From: Coccinella septempunctata
Taxonomy: Eukaryota; Arthropoda; Insecta; Coleoptera; Coccinellidae
Length of the DNA: 64,000 bases
NCBI RefSeq assembly: GCF_907165205.1
Contig: NC_058198.1
Location: 9,897,001-9,961,000, forward strand
Reading direction: 5' to 3'
Both the position numbers and the translations under genes were made by a program. Of the stretch, positions 11,774 through 24,308 are shown one piece after another (the first letter of the stretch is position 1; each line of letters opens with the position of its first letter). The notes below the pieces were generated by a model that was not told where the DNA came from, did not search any database, and saw only the letters and a list, made by a program, of their open reading frames with translations.

Positions 11774-12442
11774 CAGGGCGAGTTTTTGACTCGAACAAAT
11801 ATTTTAACAATAGATTCTTGAGGTCAAAAGAAACACTTTTTTTATACCATGTTTTCCGATTCAGCCCTGATAAAAGGTTATAGCCAGTTTGAATTTTCCT
11901 AATGGCAGTGCCACCTCTGGAAAAACAAAATTTCCTTCAGAATAACTAGCAAGCTCAATCAAACAGAGTTGTATTCAGCCAGAGTACCCAATTTTTTAAA
12001 TTTCACAGATACTTTTTAATTTTTGAACATCAAATTACTTGAAAACGCCGCATTATACGAGAAAATATGAAGAATACTTGTCTTAAAAAACGTTCAAATA
12101 TTCATTAGAAAGCATCGCACTTAGTTTCAAGAGTTGGTTTCTTTGAATTTTTGGTATATTTATGGTACGTAATAGTCATAATGAGAAAACTGAAAGACTT
12201 GGGTGCTATCTTGTGTTCAGAAATGATGCATCAAATAAATGAAAAACTGCAGTCCGAAATTCATTTCTTTCGATAAAACCGTTTGTGAGATAGAACTAAA
12301 AACAACATTTTTTTATGTTTTTTCGATAGCCTGTATCTTTCAAACAGAGCTGATTCGGGAAAAATGGAAAAGGAAAGAAAACTTCCTTTTGAGCACAAGA
12401 ATCTACTGTTAAAATATTTATACGAGTCAAAGACTCACCCTG
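11774..12442 (+). mobile_element. CAGGG family A element, full length
   Basis: A 669-bp non-autonomous element that starts CAGGGCGAG and ends ACTCACCCTG, with TA (or TATA) on both sides. The outer ~60 bp form a strong terminal inverted repeat containing AATATTTTAACA and AGATTCTTG; weaker complementarity continues inward past GATTC. The interior has no frame. TA duplication and long TIRs suggest mobilisation by a Tc1/mariner-type transposase (inference). Other copies or pieces lie near 8.6, 17.5, 20.8, 24.3, 30.8 and 37.0 kb. Confidence 0.85.
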
Positions 12443-14980
12443 TATAGTTCAAGGACTCAATTTTAAAAAAAATCTGCTACATTAGCTAAATAGAGGTAAC
12501 ATTACAACTTTTGTTGTAATCTCATTATTTGTATACTCTATAACACATTATAATTTTAATGCAAGTGGGCAAAACGACATGGCAACAAATAGTTGTTTTC
12601 AACAATTCCGGATAAAAATTTTGTCTGTAATTTAAATAGGCTCAAATAATTTGAAATACTTTTTTACAGCAATGATATATAAAAAAAATTTGAAGTATTT
12701 TACCGGTATAGACTTAGGTCATAGTCGTTTAAAATAACATAAATGGTTAGAGCAATAGAATTTCTTGCTCGAAAATACCTATTCATATTTTTCATGAAAA
12801 ATTTTTGTCGGTTGTCAGTTTAGGGAGATATAAAGTTTCAAAAATAAGTCATTATGCAATACACATGACTTATTAGATGACAAATATCCGGTGAGTTTTA
12901 ACTTTTTCATGTTGGAAGTCAAAGTTAATAATATAGTAGTAATGGAACATTGAAAAGTCCATTACATACAATATTCACGGAAAACATATCAAAATTTCAC
13001 ATTCCATGAAAAATCTGCGGGGACAAGAAAGTTTTTCAATTTAATGGTCTCTCTCACGGTTAAACAATTTTTAAGAAGGTCCATAGCCAAAATAAGCATT
13101 ATATATTTTCGCATATCATAAAACTCCTGTGTACCAAATTCTTTGAATATCTGAAGACAGGATTCTGAGATGAGGAGAAAAGACATTTTTAGAAATATGT
13201 TGAGTGATTCGTCCAGAAAAGACATACATGAAAAATAATGGAAACAGCCTCAGTTGTTTTACAGATTATAATAAAATTTCATGGAAATCCCAGTTGGCCA
13301 ATATTTCATAGGTGCTTCTTTCATGTTTCTCGACGTTTTTTACAGGCTCTAATTGGAAGAGGCCAATATTCTATAGCGAAGAATTCATATTGCGAATGTT
13401 GAAAATGGTAACGATGTATTTGAAGGAATACTTTGTGTACTTGAAAAGAAAAGGAACTATGAAACCACCGTTAAAAGCTTGCAAGGACACTGCACACGCA
13501 ATGCTTAATAACTTTTTCACCGCCTGTCTCCTTGCACAGCTTCGACGGTGAATATCTTGCAATTTTCCTCATAAATACGAAAACCATTGCGCTTAAATTT
13601 CCTTCCGAAGGGAAATTAATTCATAAAATCTTAATGTCGCCACTTCGAGGCGTATCAAACGAATTTAAGTCCCACAATGTACTCTCCAAATCAATTCAAC
13701 GTTACAATTTGGTCATAATGTTCAGCCTGTAGCATACGAGCTACGCCGGAAATTTTTAAACGAGATTTAATTTCAATTCATGAGTTTTACGTACAAACTG
13801 CTGCCATAGGAAGTTTCCTTCATTGTTGCGAGAAATTGGATTTGAATGATTCAAGTACGGCTTCATATTTTAGCAAAATAACCGACACTTCTGTTTTATT
13901 TTCTTTCATCGTACCCCTTCAAAAGCCTCCCCTGAAAAAATAATAATTTCAGGTAACACCCATTTCAGGGTGAAAGAGCAGAAATATCCGTTGAACTTCG
14001 CTTATCTGATTGAATCAAAGCATAATCTATTTATGGAATGTTGCCGAGAAAAGTGCTCTCCCAAATAAAGCAGTGAACCTAAAACAATCGCTCGTTCTGT
14101 GATGACAAAGAATACAATTTTTCCAGTATAATGCTTAATACACAGATCATCTGTATCATATAACACAAGTTACAAGAAGGCTCCAGAGACTTTCGCAAAA
14201 CAAAGCCATTTTTTATGCTACTGAGATTTCTAAGTCGTAATATTTTTTATTTTTTTTTACTATCAGAGTGACAACCATAAAAAATGAGAATTATTGGAAG
14301 GAACAGACTTTCAATTAAGGCTTCGGTAATATTTCAGTATATGCTGTCCATTATTTCCAGAAATTGTAATGATCTCCAGTTTTCTGAGAAAAAATGGAGT
14401 TCATTTTAGTGCATTCCTTTCATTTCACATTTCCGCCTTTGAAAATATTTAATTCTCAAATATTCAGTACATTCATTCCAGGCAGAGTAAATGTAAAAAA
14501 CCATTTATCTGTGTTTAACGTTGTTTTTCTTGCATGCTGTTGAAGATTTCGACGTTTCTTCTGATGTTGATATGCGAAAAACCGGAGCTGACGACGTTTT
14601 TACTCTTGTCGCATTTTGGAATTTTCAGATTTTTAACGTGTTGGGGGATTTTCCTAAAAAAGCAGATTTTCCCCCGCGACGGTCACTTTTACTTTGTCAC
14701 TTTTTACTCTTTAGTATCTTTTGTCACTTTTACGCTCTGTACTCTCTTTTCTCTGCGATTCGACTTCAATTGTGTGTACGACAAGCCGTTCAGCGAATTT
14801 GGAATAAATTTTGTATTACGAAGTTAGTGCTCTTAGGAATTAATTTTTAGTTTTCGTTTGTTTTCCGCGAGTGCCTGAAATAAAGGAGGTAGGTCCCCGT
14901 CTTTACTGTTCAGTTTCTTTGTTAGACCTGCACCGGTTACTTCTTTGACACTGCTGTACTGTATCGCTTTCTGTTATCTT
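12443..14980. other. Unassigned AT-rich interval
   Basis: A long low-complexity, AT-rich stretch. Frames at 14521-14850 are hydrophobic only because of T-rich DNA. No gene, repeat or RNA was recognised. Confidence 0.4.
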
Positions 14981-15009
14981 TTGCCGTACCTACCCTGTTT
15001 CGCGAGTCT

Positions 15010-15275
15010 GACTTTTCCCTTCGCTATCAGTGCGTAAGCCCTTGGGGTAGTGAAGAGGAGGTCCCTTCAACCCCCTGTTCGCGTTCCCGCGTCATAAGTG
15101 TTGAAATAGAAGTCTCTTCTTTTCTATCAGTCATGGTGCGTAAGCCCTTGGGGTAGAGAATAGGAGATACCACTCGTCGTCAGTGAAATCCCGTAGTTGC
15201 GCTCAAAATAGACCTTTTCTTCGCTATCAGTCGTGGAACGTAGCCCTTGGGGTAGCGAATAAAAGTCTCGAATAG
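15010..15275. repeat. Three imperfect tandem repeats, ~100 bp
   Basis: Three units share the words CGCTATCAGT (or CTATCAGT) and AGCCCTTGGGGTAG, followed by a purine-rich GAATA/GAAGAGGAG segment. They start near 15019, 15120 and 15213. They lie in an unusually C/T-rich stretch (14,900-15,300). A degenerate LTR or leader is possible but not shown. Confidence 0.7.
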
Positions 15276-17520
15276 ATCCGCCCTGTTTGTGTTTCTTTTC
15301 ATTTCTGGAGAAATACAATTAATTACATCCCGATACCGTATAGCAAGTCATTTCACTTCGCGAGGTCATCCTTAGTATCCTTTTCGTCAGTTCTGGTTGG
15401 CGCATTTTATTGAACAACCTTTGATTTTTCACTGTACCCGGTATAAACTTTACAAAGTGCTCGTGATCGGATAGAATTTCCAGAATGTATGTTTGCTGAT
15501 TGATTCGCTCATATTTCATACCTACAGATGTTTCCGTTGTATATATATAATCAGTTTCCGAAGGTGTGAATAAACTGGTACACAATTTGATTTTGACTAC
15601 TTCGTTATCGCTACCACCCTAGATAACAGCGAACTCTGTCTTCGACTAGCAGCTACTCTGGTAGGTTTGCTATTCTTCCTAGTGAAAAGAATAGCTGGCG
15701 CTCGAGATAAGTTTTCTCCGAGGAAACCACGTTACAAAATTGTACTGTTTTTCTGGGCGATTCGGTACAATTTTCAAAAATTATCAAACAACAGTATGAA
15801 CTGGATTAATATCCAAATCACATATAATTCTGTCTCCCCTTATACTTTATACTTCACATAGTTTTAACTTAATAGGTTCAAAATTGTAAGACTCAGATCT
15901 GGCTCCACAAATACACCTTATTCAACAATTGCCAGGGATCTCGTATACATTTTTCTTTATGTGTGGCTTTTGCTAGGTTAGCTAGAACATCTGTTTCAAA
16001 TATTTATGACGTTTGAGGAAAAACTGGTATATTTGAAGTTGTTTTCATATTTTTTTTTACTTCATCAAGCGTTCGTTCTCCGAAATCGATAAACTGTGGT
16101 AGGCTGCAAATGCTGGCATTAAACACAGTGTGCTCTTTGTTTCAAACCTGTTTTTTTTTATCATGTGGACGAATAAGTTTGATTTGAATTGACAATAATG
16201 GAAAAAATGGCAGCAAAATCGTCATGCCTAGAGACGAAAAGACTCCTGATCCAGGCTCCTGTTCAACTTGATCAACTCATACGGTGGATACAGGATTTTT
16301 CCAGAGAATCTGGATTAGCATTTCGTGAGAGGAAAAAATTGTTTGCTCATACAGTAACATTTATACATAAAGAACACATAATTTTCTTGTTTACATAACA
16401 CAGAATATTGTAATCTCTTCATAGATTACGCCATTTCTTTTTTCATTCCAGCTTGCTGAAATTGTGGATGCTGAAAATGCCGAGTATATTATAAAAATGA
16501 AAATTCCCCCACATCATTCGGAGTCTGGTGCGATAGAGGGAAATAAAAAAACGAAACTCATGCACGGCATGTGAAAAATATCGAATCGAACCTCCTTCAC
16601 ACCTTATCGATGTGTTTCCCTCGCAGAATATCTCTGCATGTAGATTTCCGAACGTGTGTATATGAAAAAATATTTTTACCCAATGTGGCCACACCGAAAT
16701 TCGTCCAATTTAAATTCTCCCATCTCACAGAGGAAGCGCTATATGTTCGCCCGGACTTTTCGGTTTGAATGGCTTCTCTAAATTCATTTGGTTGGTGGAT
16801 AAGGGGAAAAATACAATCTTTTCGAAGAAATCGGTGCTACTCTTATAATAAGTTATATTGGAAAGAAGCCACATGTTCTTAATTCCTAACGTGGAAATTG
16901 AAACACAGGTTTTTCTTTTTTCTCGAATATGAAATATCATTTCAAACAAGATATAAAAAACAATTTTCTATAGAGAAAGTCTATATGGAATTAACAGAAT
17001 GGCTTCAGAGGGTAGAATTGATTCTTAGATGGCCTTTGGGTGAGGATAGCTTAGTTTATTTTTGCTCTTGAAGAAGCTATTATGGTATGGGAGCATCAAC
17101 TTAGGATTGGTCAATTTTGTTATTGATGCAAGCCAAGAGAATTTAGTGCTACGTGGATTAAATTGTAGAGTTTAAGGGAGGTTGCGTTGCACTGCAACCT
17201 TAATTTATGTATTGAATGATTATTTATTTCTCCTTATGTTATTTGTATGCTGAGAACTATATTTATTGCTTTCTACAATTCTCTTATTTTTTGAAATAAA
17301 ATTTCGAGCTGGAGAAAAAAAAAATTTCCAATAATATACAGATACCTTCCAGTATGAATTGTTAGCTCAATCTATAACAGCAGTACATTACTAATAGGGA
17401 GCAAGATTTATTGGTAATCATAAGCCGAATGATATGGAACTCCGTTAGATACACATATGTCAGCTGATTTTTTTTCAATCATTCATATGTTTGATTTCTA
17501 AGAATCTTTTTATCATACAG
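15276..17520. other. Unassigned interval
   Basis: No recognisable coding or repeat content. Short frames at 16189-16398 and 16443-16694 lack family resemblance. Confidence 0.4.
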
Positions 17521-18677
17521 GGTGAGCCTTGGACTTGTACAAATATTTTAAGAAGAGTTTATACCATGGGAAAGACTACCAGAATGTGGGGTGTTGCCAG
17601 AACACTTGAACGATAAGTAGAAGTTACGAATATTACAATAGTTTCAACTTTCGTCGAAAAGATGGCATCACTTAACGAACGTCTTCTTTCAATTTCACCA
17701 GGATACGAATTGTAGCCAAAAGCCAGACTTTTAGAGAAATTTTTTTATGTGGAAATTCATAGAAGAGATAATTTCACCTCGGAAAGTTAATGACATGAAT
17801 GAATATTCGTTATTCAATGAAAAAAAAATTTTCCTCTGTTTGATGAACAAAAAAATTTCTGACTTTCCGAGATAACCTACTGATTGAATCGAATTATAAT
17901 GAAATCTCCATATACATCAGTGGTTTCTGACGTAAGATATTCATTTTCTCTTTTTGAACTGACCACAAAAACGGTGTAGACCCCTCTTAACAGTAGATTG
18001 TGAGGTCAAAAGAAACGCTTTTTTTTTTCTAGCCTTTTTCCGAATCGGCTCGGTTTAAAAGATACAGGCTGTTGAAAAACCACAAACAATTTTATTGAAT
18101 GAAATGAATTTTGTAATATATTTTCTCATTTATTTTATTTATCTTTTTCGAACACAAGATATCACCCACGTCTTCCAGTTTTCTCATTACGTACCATAAA
18201 AATTCAAAGAACTGAACTATTAAAACTATTGGGCCCTATCTAATGAATACTTGATTGTTTTGTAAAATGGAAGTATCCTCCATATTTTCTCGTATAACGC
18301 GCCGTTTTCGAATTATTTGATGTTCATGAATTGAAAAGTATCATTATATCATATTGAAATTCGAAAAATTGGGTACTTTGGCTGAATACAAGATCCACAG
18401 ATGTGTAGTATCACAGATTTAGCTAGTTAATCTGAAGGTAAATTAATTTTTCCAGAGGTGGAACAGCGCATTATGAAAACTTAAGATGGCTAAATCTTTT
18501 TATCAGGGTAGAATCGGAAAAAGTGCCATAGGAAGAAAGTGTTTCTTTTGACCTCAGATTTTTTTATATGCTATATTAAAAAAAATAAATAAAAAAAATT
18601 GAAATAAAAAAAATGTTTCCTATGACCTCAAGAATCTACTGTTACAATATTTGTACGAGTCCACGCCTCACTCTGTC
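17521..18677 (+). mobile_element. CAGGG family A element split by a TTAA-type MITE
   Basis: The left terminus of family A (ACAGGGTGAG at ~17519) runs 30 bp to a TTAA, where a 435-bp insert begins. The family sequence resumes after the second TTAA (17987-17990) with CAGTAGATTG, exactly where the uninterrupted copies continue. The right arm runs to ~18677 with a duplicated A/T-rich patch near 18,570-18,620. It is non-coding. Confidence 0.75.
17552..17986 (+). mobile_element. 435-bp TTAA-flanked MITE
   Basis: Bounded by TTAA at 17548-17551 and 17987-17990, inside a family A element whose sister copies lack it. The ends GAAGAGTTTATACC and (inverted) GAGGGGTCTACACC agree at 10 of 14 positions, all mismatches being transitions. 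TTAA duplication is the signature of piggyBac-type integration, so it is probably a non-autonomous piggyBac relative. A second fragment sits at 10332-10424. Confidence 0.7.
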
Positions 18678-19429
18678 TAATTAATGTTAACTATTTCTTT
18701 GGGGTTGATCTTCTAACTGTTCAAAAAAGTGATAAACTGGACCCCTGAACTCCTGAGATGATGTGAAGAGAAATATATGGAGAATTTCATGTATTGCTTT
18801 TTTTCAATTTGATCTCCTCTGATCAAGTTAATCACTTTGAAGATGATAATCGATTTTTCCCCTTCCTTCAGGCTCTTCACCCCCATGCGTGTTTCTGACA
18901 AGTGAACGAATTGACATATTTTGAAATTCAAAACTTCACATTTTCTTTCGATAACTATCAATCTTCTCCAACACCCCTCAGCCAGAGATGCGTTCACCAT
19001 CTTTGTTTCACAAACAGTTCAAAGCGACTGCGATAATGAACATATTTCAAGGGGGAGGAATGAATAATTCGTGTTCGCTCGATTTAGGAAATATGAGGTT
19101 TGGGGGGGAAATCCAGAAAAGAAGGCTTATTAATAGGGGCACCTGTCAAAGGCAATAGGGCAGAAGCAATGTCCAGCAGTTTCTTTTATTCCAGCAGGTT
19201 CGTATAATACCTGTTCAAGTGAATAAGGAGATTTATAAGGGATATTTATGTGATGTGTCCATTCAGGAATCTAATAGAAGCAGGGTTGAATTAAATCGTG
19301 CGTACAGAAGGATCCACATATGGAATTATTTTTCATTTCGTATATTGATGTCATTGATGCCCAACAATCCTGTTTGAAGGTCATTTGATCATTCATTATA
19401 CACTCGGTTTAGTTTAGAACGTACCTACA
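18678..19429. other. Unassigned interval
   Basis: No recognised feature. A minus-strand 95-residue frame (18713-19000) has no visible domain. Confidence 0.35.
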
Positions 19430-20720
19430 AACGAGGATGTATTGAAAAATTCTTAGCCTACTATAGAACCAAACAAAATTTCAATGTCAAAATATTTTAT
19501 TACTCAACATATTCTCCTCTTAATTGGATACATTTATTACAGCGAACCTGCAACGTCTCTAGACCTTTCAAAGAAAATGTTTCTTCTTGCTCTGCAAACC
19601 AGACCTCCACAGCTTCCATAACCTCCTCCTTGGAAGAAAATTTACGAACTTTTAAATTTTTTTTTTCAGTTGAGCAAAGAGATGATAGTCGGAAGGGGAC
19701 AAATCTGGTGAATAAGGGGGTGTTCTAGTAACTCAAACCCTAAATCACGAAATTTTTGCATGGCAACATGAGATTTGTGTGCAGAGGCGTTGTCCAGCAA
19801 AAACAAAACACCTTTGGATAGCTCTCCGCGTCTTTTCTCTTTAATTTTTTCCCGTAGAGTGGTCAGTAATGGCGAATAGTGATCTCTGGTTATTATTCTA
19901 CCCTTATCTAAAAAATCAATCACTGAATGGCAATCTCAAAAAACTGAAGCAAGAACTTTTCCAGCAGATTTTTTGACACGAAACTTCTTAGGTCTTAGAG
20001 AAACAGAGTGTCGTCATTCCAACGATTGTTGCTTTGTTTCTGGATCGTAGAAATGTACCCAGGTCTCATTCATAGTAACAATTCGGTTTAAGAAGTCTAC
20101 ATCGTTTTCAAATCGAGCACAGATCGAACGCGATGCTCTACCCTTGCACGCTTTTGGTCAACATACAAATATTTGGGGATCCATTTTGCAGCAATTTTTC
20201 TCATGCCCAAATTGACGTGAACTATATGATGAACGCGTTCGTATGAAATATTCAGTGCTTCAGATATCCGTTTTAGCCCAATTCAACGGTATGATAAAAT
20301 CATGTCATGAACTGCATCGATATTTTCGGTGACTGGCACAGAAACTGAACTTCCTGATCGGTCATCATCTTCAATGGAAAATTTACCTCTTTTGGAACTT
20401 GTAGTCCAATTTTTCACTGTCGCATACGAAGGACATTGATCACCAAGGGTATTAAGCATATCTTCGTAAATCTGCTTACCTCTTAACCCCTTTTAAATAC
20501 AGGTACTTGATGATGGCTGGATACTGGAATTTTTCGATTTTCACAATTTCGGTATACATCTTCTTTCTTTTAATTTATTGCGTAACTCTGGTTAACTGTT
20601 TTGACCTCAAACTTCACACTGATACTTCTAATGAGTTATTGTTCGTTGCTATGGTAACGCAATATTTTTTTTTATGCATGGAACTGGTTTAGGCTAACTA
20701 GATATCAATACATCCCCGTA
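19430..20720 (-). mobile_element. mariner copy 4, near full length
   Basis: This ~1.29-kb minus-strand copy has both family termini: ACGAGGATGTATTGA at 19431 and its partner ending near 20718. The transposase is broken by several frameshifts. The best frame (19666-19923) keeps the second catalytic block, reading LDNASAHKS where other copies have QDNAPAHKS. The third block is also altered. The TA flank is clear only at the right end. Confidence 0.88.
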
Positions 20721-20759
20721 TTATTTGAAATCAGAAGGAAGAGCCCTACCGATTAGGAA

Positions 20760-21152
20760 AATAAAAAACAGTTCTCAATTTCTCAAATTTCACAGATACT
20801 TTTTAATTTTTGAACATCAAATTACTCGAAAACGGCTCATTATACGTGAAAATATGAGGAATACCAGTACTTTCATTTTACAATTTGTATTTTTAGGTTA
20901 CGTAATAGTCATAAGGAGAAAATTGAAAGACGCGGTTGATATCTTGTATTCGAAACAGATTGATCGAATTAATGAAAAACTATATCCCGAAATTCATTTC
21001 ATTGGATAAGACCGTTTGTGAGATAGAACTAAAAGAAACATTTTTTATGGCTTTTCAACAGCCTGTATCTTTCAAACCTAGCCGATTTGGCAAAAATGGT
21101 AAAGGAAAAAAATGTTTCGTTTCAACCTCAAGCATCTACTGCCCTGTATACT
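20760..21152 (+). mobile_element. CAGGG family A fragment
   Basis: Matches the right half of the 11774-12442 copy: CACAGATACTTTTTAATTTT, ATCAAATTACTCGAAAACGG, ACCGTTTGTGAGATAGAACT and CTTTTCAACAGCCTGTATC. The terminal inverted repeat has decayed at GCATCTACTG. Mariner copy 4 lies just to its left. Confidence 0.75.
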
Positions 21153-22165
21153 ACTAAAATTCAGGAAATAATAAATGAATTCTTCAGGGATAGTTATACT
21201 GTCAAATAGAGAATGTCGATTATTCAGCAGACAAGAATACATAAATAGAGGTAAATTCGATAATTAACCTATCCTGAAATGAAGGCAACTAAAAATTTGT
21301 TAAGATTAAACTGATTATTCGTGAAACATCGCTTCACTATCCACTATCGGCTTCATGAAGCAGGTACGTCAGATCCGAATTTGCCGTACCTGGCGCACCA
21401 CCGATCGATAGAAAACAACAGATATTATCGGATTTTCACATGTTTTTTTAAGATTGATACAAAAGCTAGTTTAAAGAGTATATTATCAACAGCAAGAAAT
21501 GAGAAAAAGTTATGAATAGTTTTAGTGTGACAGAGTCAATACTGGGTGTATTTTTGGTTGGTAACTTATTATGTGATGAATTTGCGGGCTTATAGTTTGC
21601 AGATGGGTTGCGAATTGAACTCTTGCGGCAGAGCTAATGACTAAACCGAATATATCTGCTCAGCGTTTCCGCTGATGGATGCAACAACGGAAATTTCCAA
21701 AAGATTGATGATATCACGAACGTAATGGGTTCCCATCCACCGGAATCGAGGTTCTGGCTGTGCGAAGTGGCCTTCTGGAACGGAGGAAGGCGCGAGAGTG
21801 AGCCAGTGAGCGCTTCTGGAATTTTTCAGGCGTCCAGAAAAATGCGTGGGCATCGCGGCGGCATTTTCGCCAAATTTATCGGTGCATATGCAAAGAAATT
21901 TTATTAATGGCCCTACGCTGTCAAAGCTGAGAGACTAAGGGCATTTTATCCAGAAAATATCGACTAATTCGGGGTACAAACATTATAAATATCTTCCATA
22001 AAGCTCGGCGTTCATGTGGTCGGAGTATTCCGGATAAAATCGGGAACAATGCAGACGCAGAAACGCTCATCGTCAAATCGGGGAGATGTTGTAAGCATAG
22101 TCGGGTTTAAACCTTACGGGGGTTTGTACTCAGATGGATGGCTCGCGTGGGCGGCTCGCAAAACG
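21153..22165. other. Upstream region of the exon at 22249
   Basis: From ~21,700 the sequence becomes GC- and CpG-richer than its surroundings and carries no repeat of the window's families. It may hold upstream regulatory sequence for the promoter at 22.17 kb. A plus-strand 60-residue frame at 21725-21907 is not supported as coding. Confidence 0.4.
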
Positions 22166-22167
22166 AT

Positions 22168-22206
22168 CTTATAATCATACGGTTGCACTCGCGGTTCATC
22201 AGTGAC
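22168..22206 (+). promoter_or_regulatory. TATA box and initiator
   Basis: TATAAT starts at 22170. A TCAGTG initiator (the arthropod Inr consensus is TCAGT) places +1 at the A of 22201, 31 bp downstream, which is the canonical TATA-to-start distance. The start codon follows at 22249 after a 48-nt leader. Confidence 0.6.
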
Positions 22207-22248
22207 AAGTTAACAGTTTTGCGAAATGTGTATTTTTTTGTGAATAAA

Positions 22249-22309
22249 ATGACTTCGTTCCTAGTCTTGGTTTTGTTTCATGTGCTCGCTGTCTACGGGG
22301 ATAACTTGG
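22249..22309 (+). CDS. First coding exon of a secreted host protein (partial)
   Basis: The start codon at 22249 opens a 20-codon exon. Seen: a hydrophobic leader MTSFLVLVLFHVLAVYG followed by DNL, i.e. a signal peptide with a likely cleavage after YG or nearby. The exon ends TTGG|GTACGT at 22309/22310, a good donor leaving phase 1. The promoter, leader length, start and donor all agree, so this is the best host-gene signal in the window. The next exon was not found in the following sequence, so the first intron is long and may run past the transposon cluster. The protein family cannot be named from 20 residues; the mature product is secreted or membrane-bound. Confidence 0.55.
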
Positions 22310-24308
22310 GTACGTCTTTATTAAATACTTTTTTTTTTATTTTCCCATTCGCGCGCGTCCCTTTATTTATGTTTTCTAGATTTTAGACCATTCTGCTAAC
22401 AGCCAAAATTTGCATTGAAAAAGACTGCTACTATGTATATAAATCGCATGATTATTTTTGGAACACGGAAAAAATTTCATCCCCATGCAATTTAATAGTT
22501 TTGGTCGCAATTATTCTGGGGGTGAGTGATTTTATTGAGTGGGAAAACAAATCAGCCTATATCATTCGATGTAGTTATAATTATTAATCACTAATGCGGG
22601 CGCATTTGAAAAAATCACCTGACATCTCATTAGGTTAGTGATATTAATATTTCAATAACTCAACAGCATTTAAGTCATGAAAAAAGTATAAATTGATTTT
22701 TTTCTCTGAATGCTCTATTTTATTTACGAAGCTTGATTACTTACATATCTTTGAATTGTCTCACTGTCACTGTCAAGTTAATTTGATAAATAAATAAAAA
22801 AATAAGTAGAAATTAATCGAATAGCTACTCTCAGGGCTACTCCACATCAAAATAAGGACAATATAGATAATTATATACCTTCACATCAATGCTATTATCT
22901 ATGTTAATTTCACCATGAATAGTTACCTGAAATAGGGTATTGGTAATGAATTTCTTCATGAACTTGTATGTCAAGAATGAAATTCAGATCATTGAGACTT
23001 AAAGTAATGGAAAATTAGCAATTTTTAGCCAGAGCTAATCGATATATTTTATTATTTTTGATTAAGTTCCCCTCAAAATATGATTCGATCTGCACTCACT
23101 GCAGTATGAATAAAAAAATGTTTTTATTTGTGAAGAACTGACGAACTAATTTTTTTGAACATGAAGATCGCTATATGAATGGATATAGATGTACTTCAAA
23201 TGATGGTATCACCTATAATTTCACACACTTTTCAACAAATGCAATTGAAACAGCAAATGAATTTTAAGATTATTCATTTCGAAGTATCAATTAAATAATT
23301 TTGTGTTCAAATCATAAAAATTTTGATCTCTATTTTTCAGGTGAATGTATTCGGTTCATTGGGAAAAAACACATTTATTTGCTAATTCCTAAAAAAAATA
23401 AAGATCTTCGGCAATTAAAACACAGTAATGAAGATTCTACTGATGAACAATAGGGTGATTGCAAATAAATTCTAATTATCTGTGTTCTATTATTAACTCA
23501 TTTTAGAATTTATAGATACGTAGAAATATTGACGGGTATATAAATTCAAAATTCTGTACAATAAAGAATGGCAATTGCAATAACAGAGTCGAATCAAAAC
23601 AAGGATATTATCAGTAAATTCATTCGAACGAAATGAGACATTGCTTTCAAAATCACGAGTACATCAATTTTATTCAATAATTATAATTAATACTTGAATG
23701 ATAAGTATGAGAAAATCTGGATATCCTACATCACCGATATTCGCATTTAACCAGATGTAAAACTAGACATGATTTTCAGTAGGACATGTTTCCCTACCAA
23801 GAAAACATCTTCAGGTTAGTGAAGGTATACAGAGTTATTTGGTTAGACGAAAGCAAAGAAGATAAATTCATCATTTATCTTCGATCAACTTCGTGTTTAA
23901 TGATGACTTTACTGAACAAGTGAAAAGCTGCAAAATTAAGTAGCCTTATATGAAAAGAAACCGTTTGAGAACACAGAGTGGTTCTAATATTTGCTGTATA
24001 ATAATGAAACTTAATTCGAAGAGACAATCAAAAAGATTATTTTAATTTTTTTTAACTTTTTCCAAAAATGATATATTCTTTACAAATGTGAAGTGGAAAG
24101 GGAAAAATGTATACTTTTTCCAAAAAAAAATCTATTTACTTCAATTAGCCTCAAACAACGTTCGTTTGAAAAGATATTTTCTTGCTTTTGTTTAGGGTAT
24201 CGATGTTGAAGTGTCAATGTAGTAAAACCAAAAAAAGTACACTCTTTATAGTAAATATTAAATTTATGACTATATCATTGTATAAAGACCACTGTGGTGG
24301 TCTATATG
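22310..24308 (+). other. Probable intron sequence
   Basis: Very AT-rich and free of open frames or window repeats. It follows the donor at 22310. No acceptor-exon pair could be defended. Confidence 0.4.

Noticed and set aside
14521..14850. Two overlapping hydrophobic frames resembling membrane proteins
   Set aside because: The hydrophobicity follows from T-rich DNA; two frames are open at once and no other coding evidence exists.
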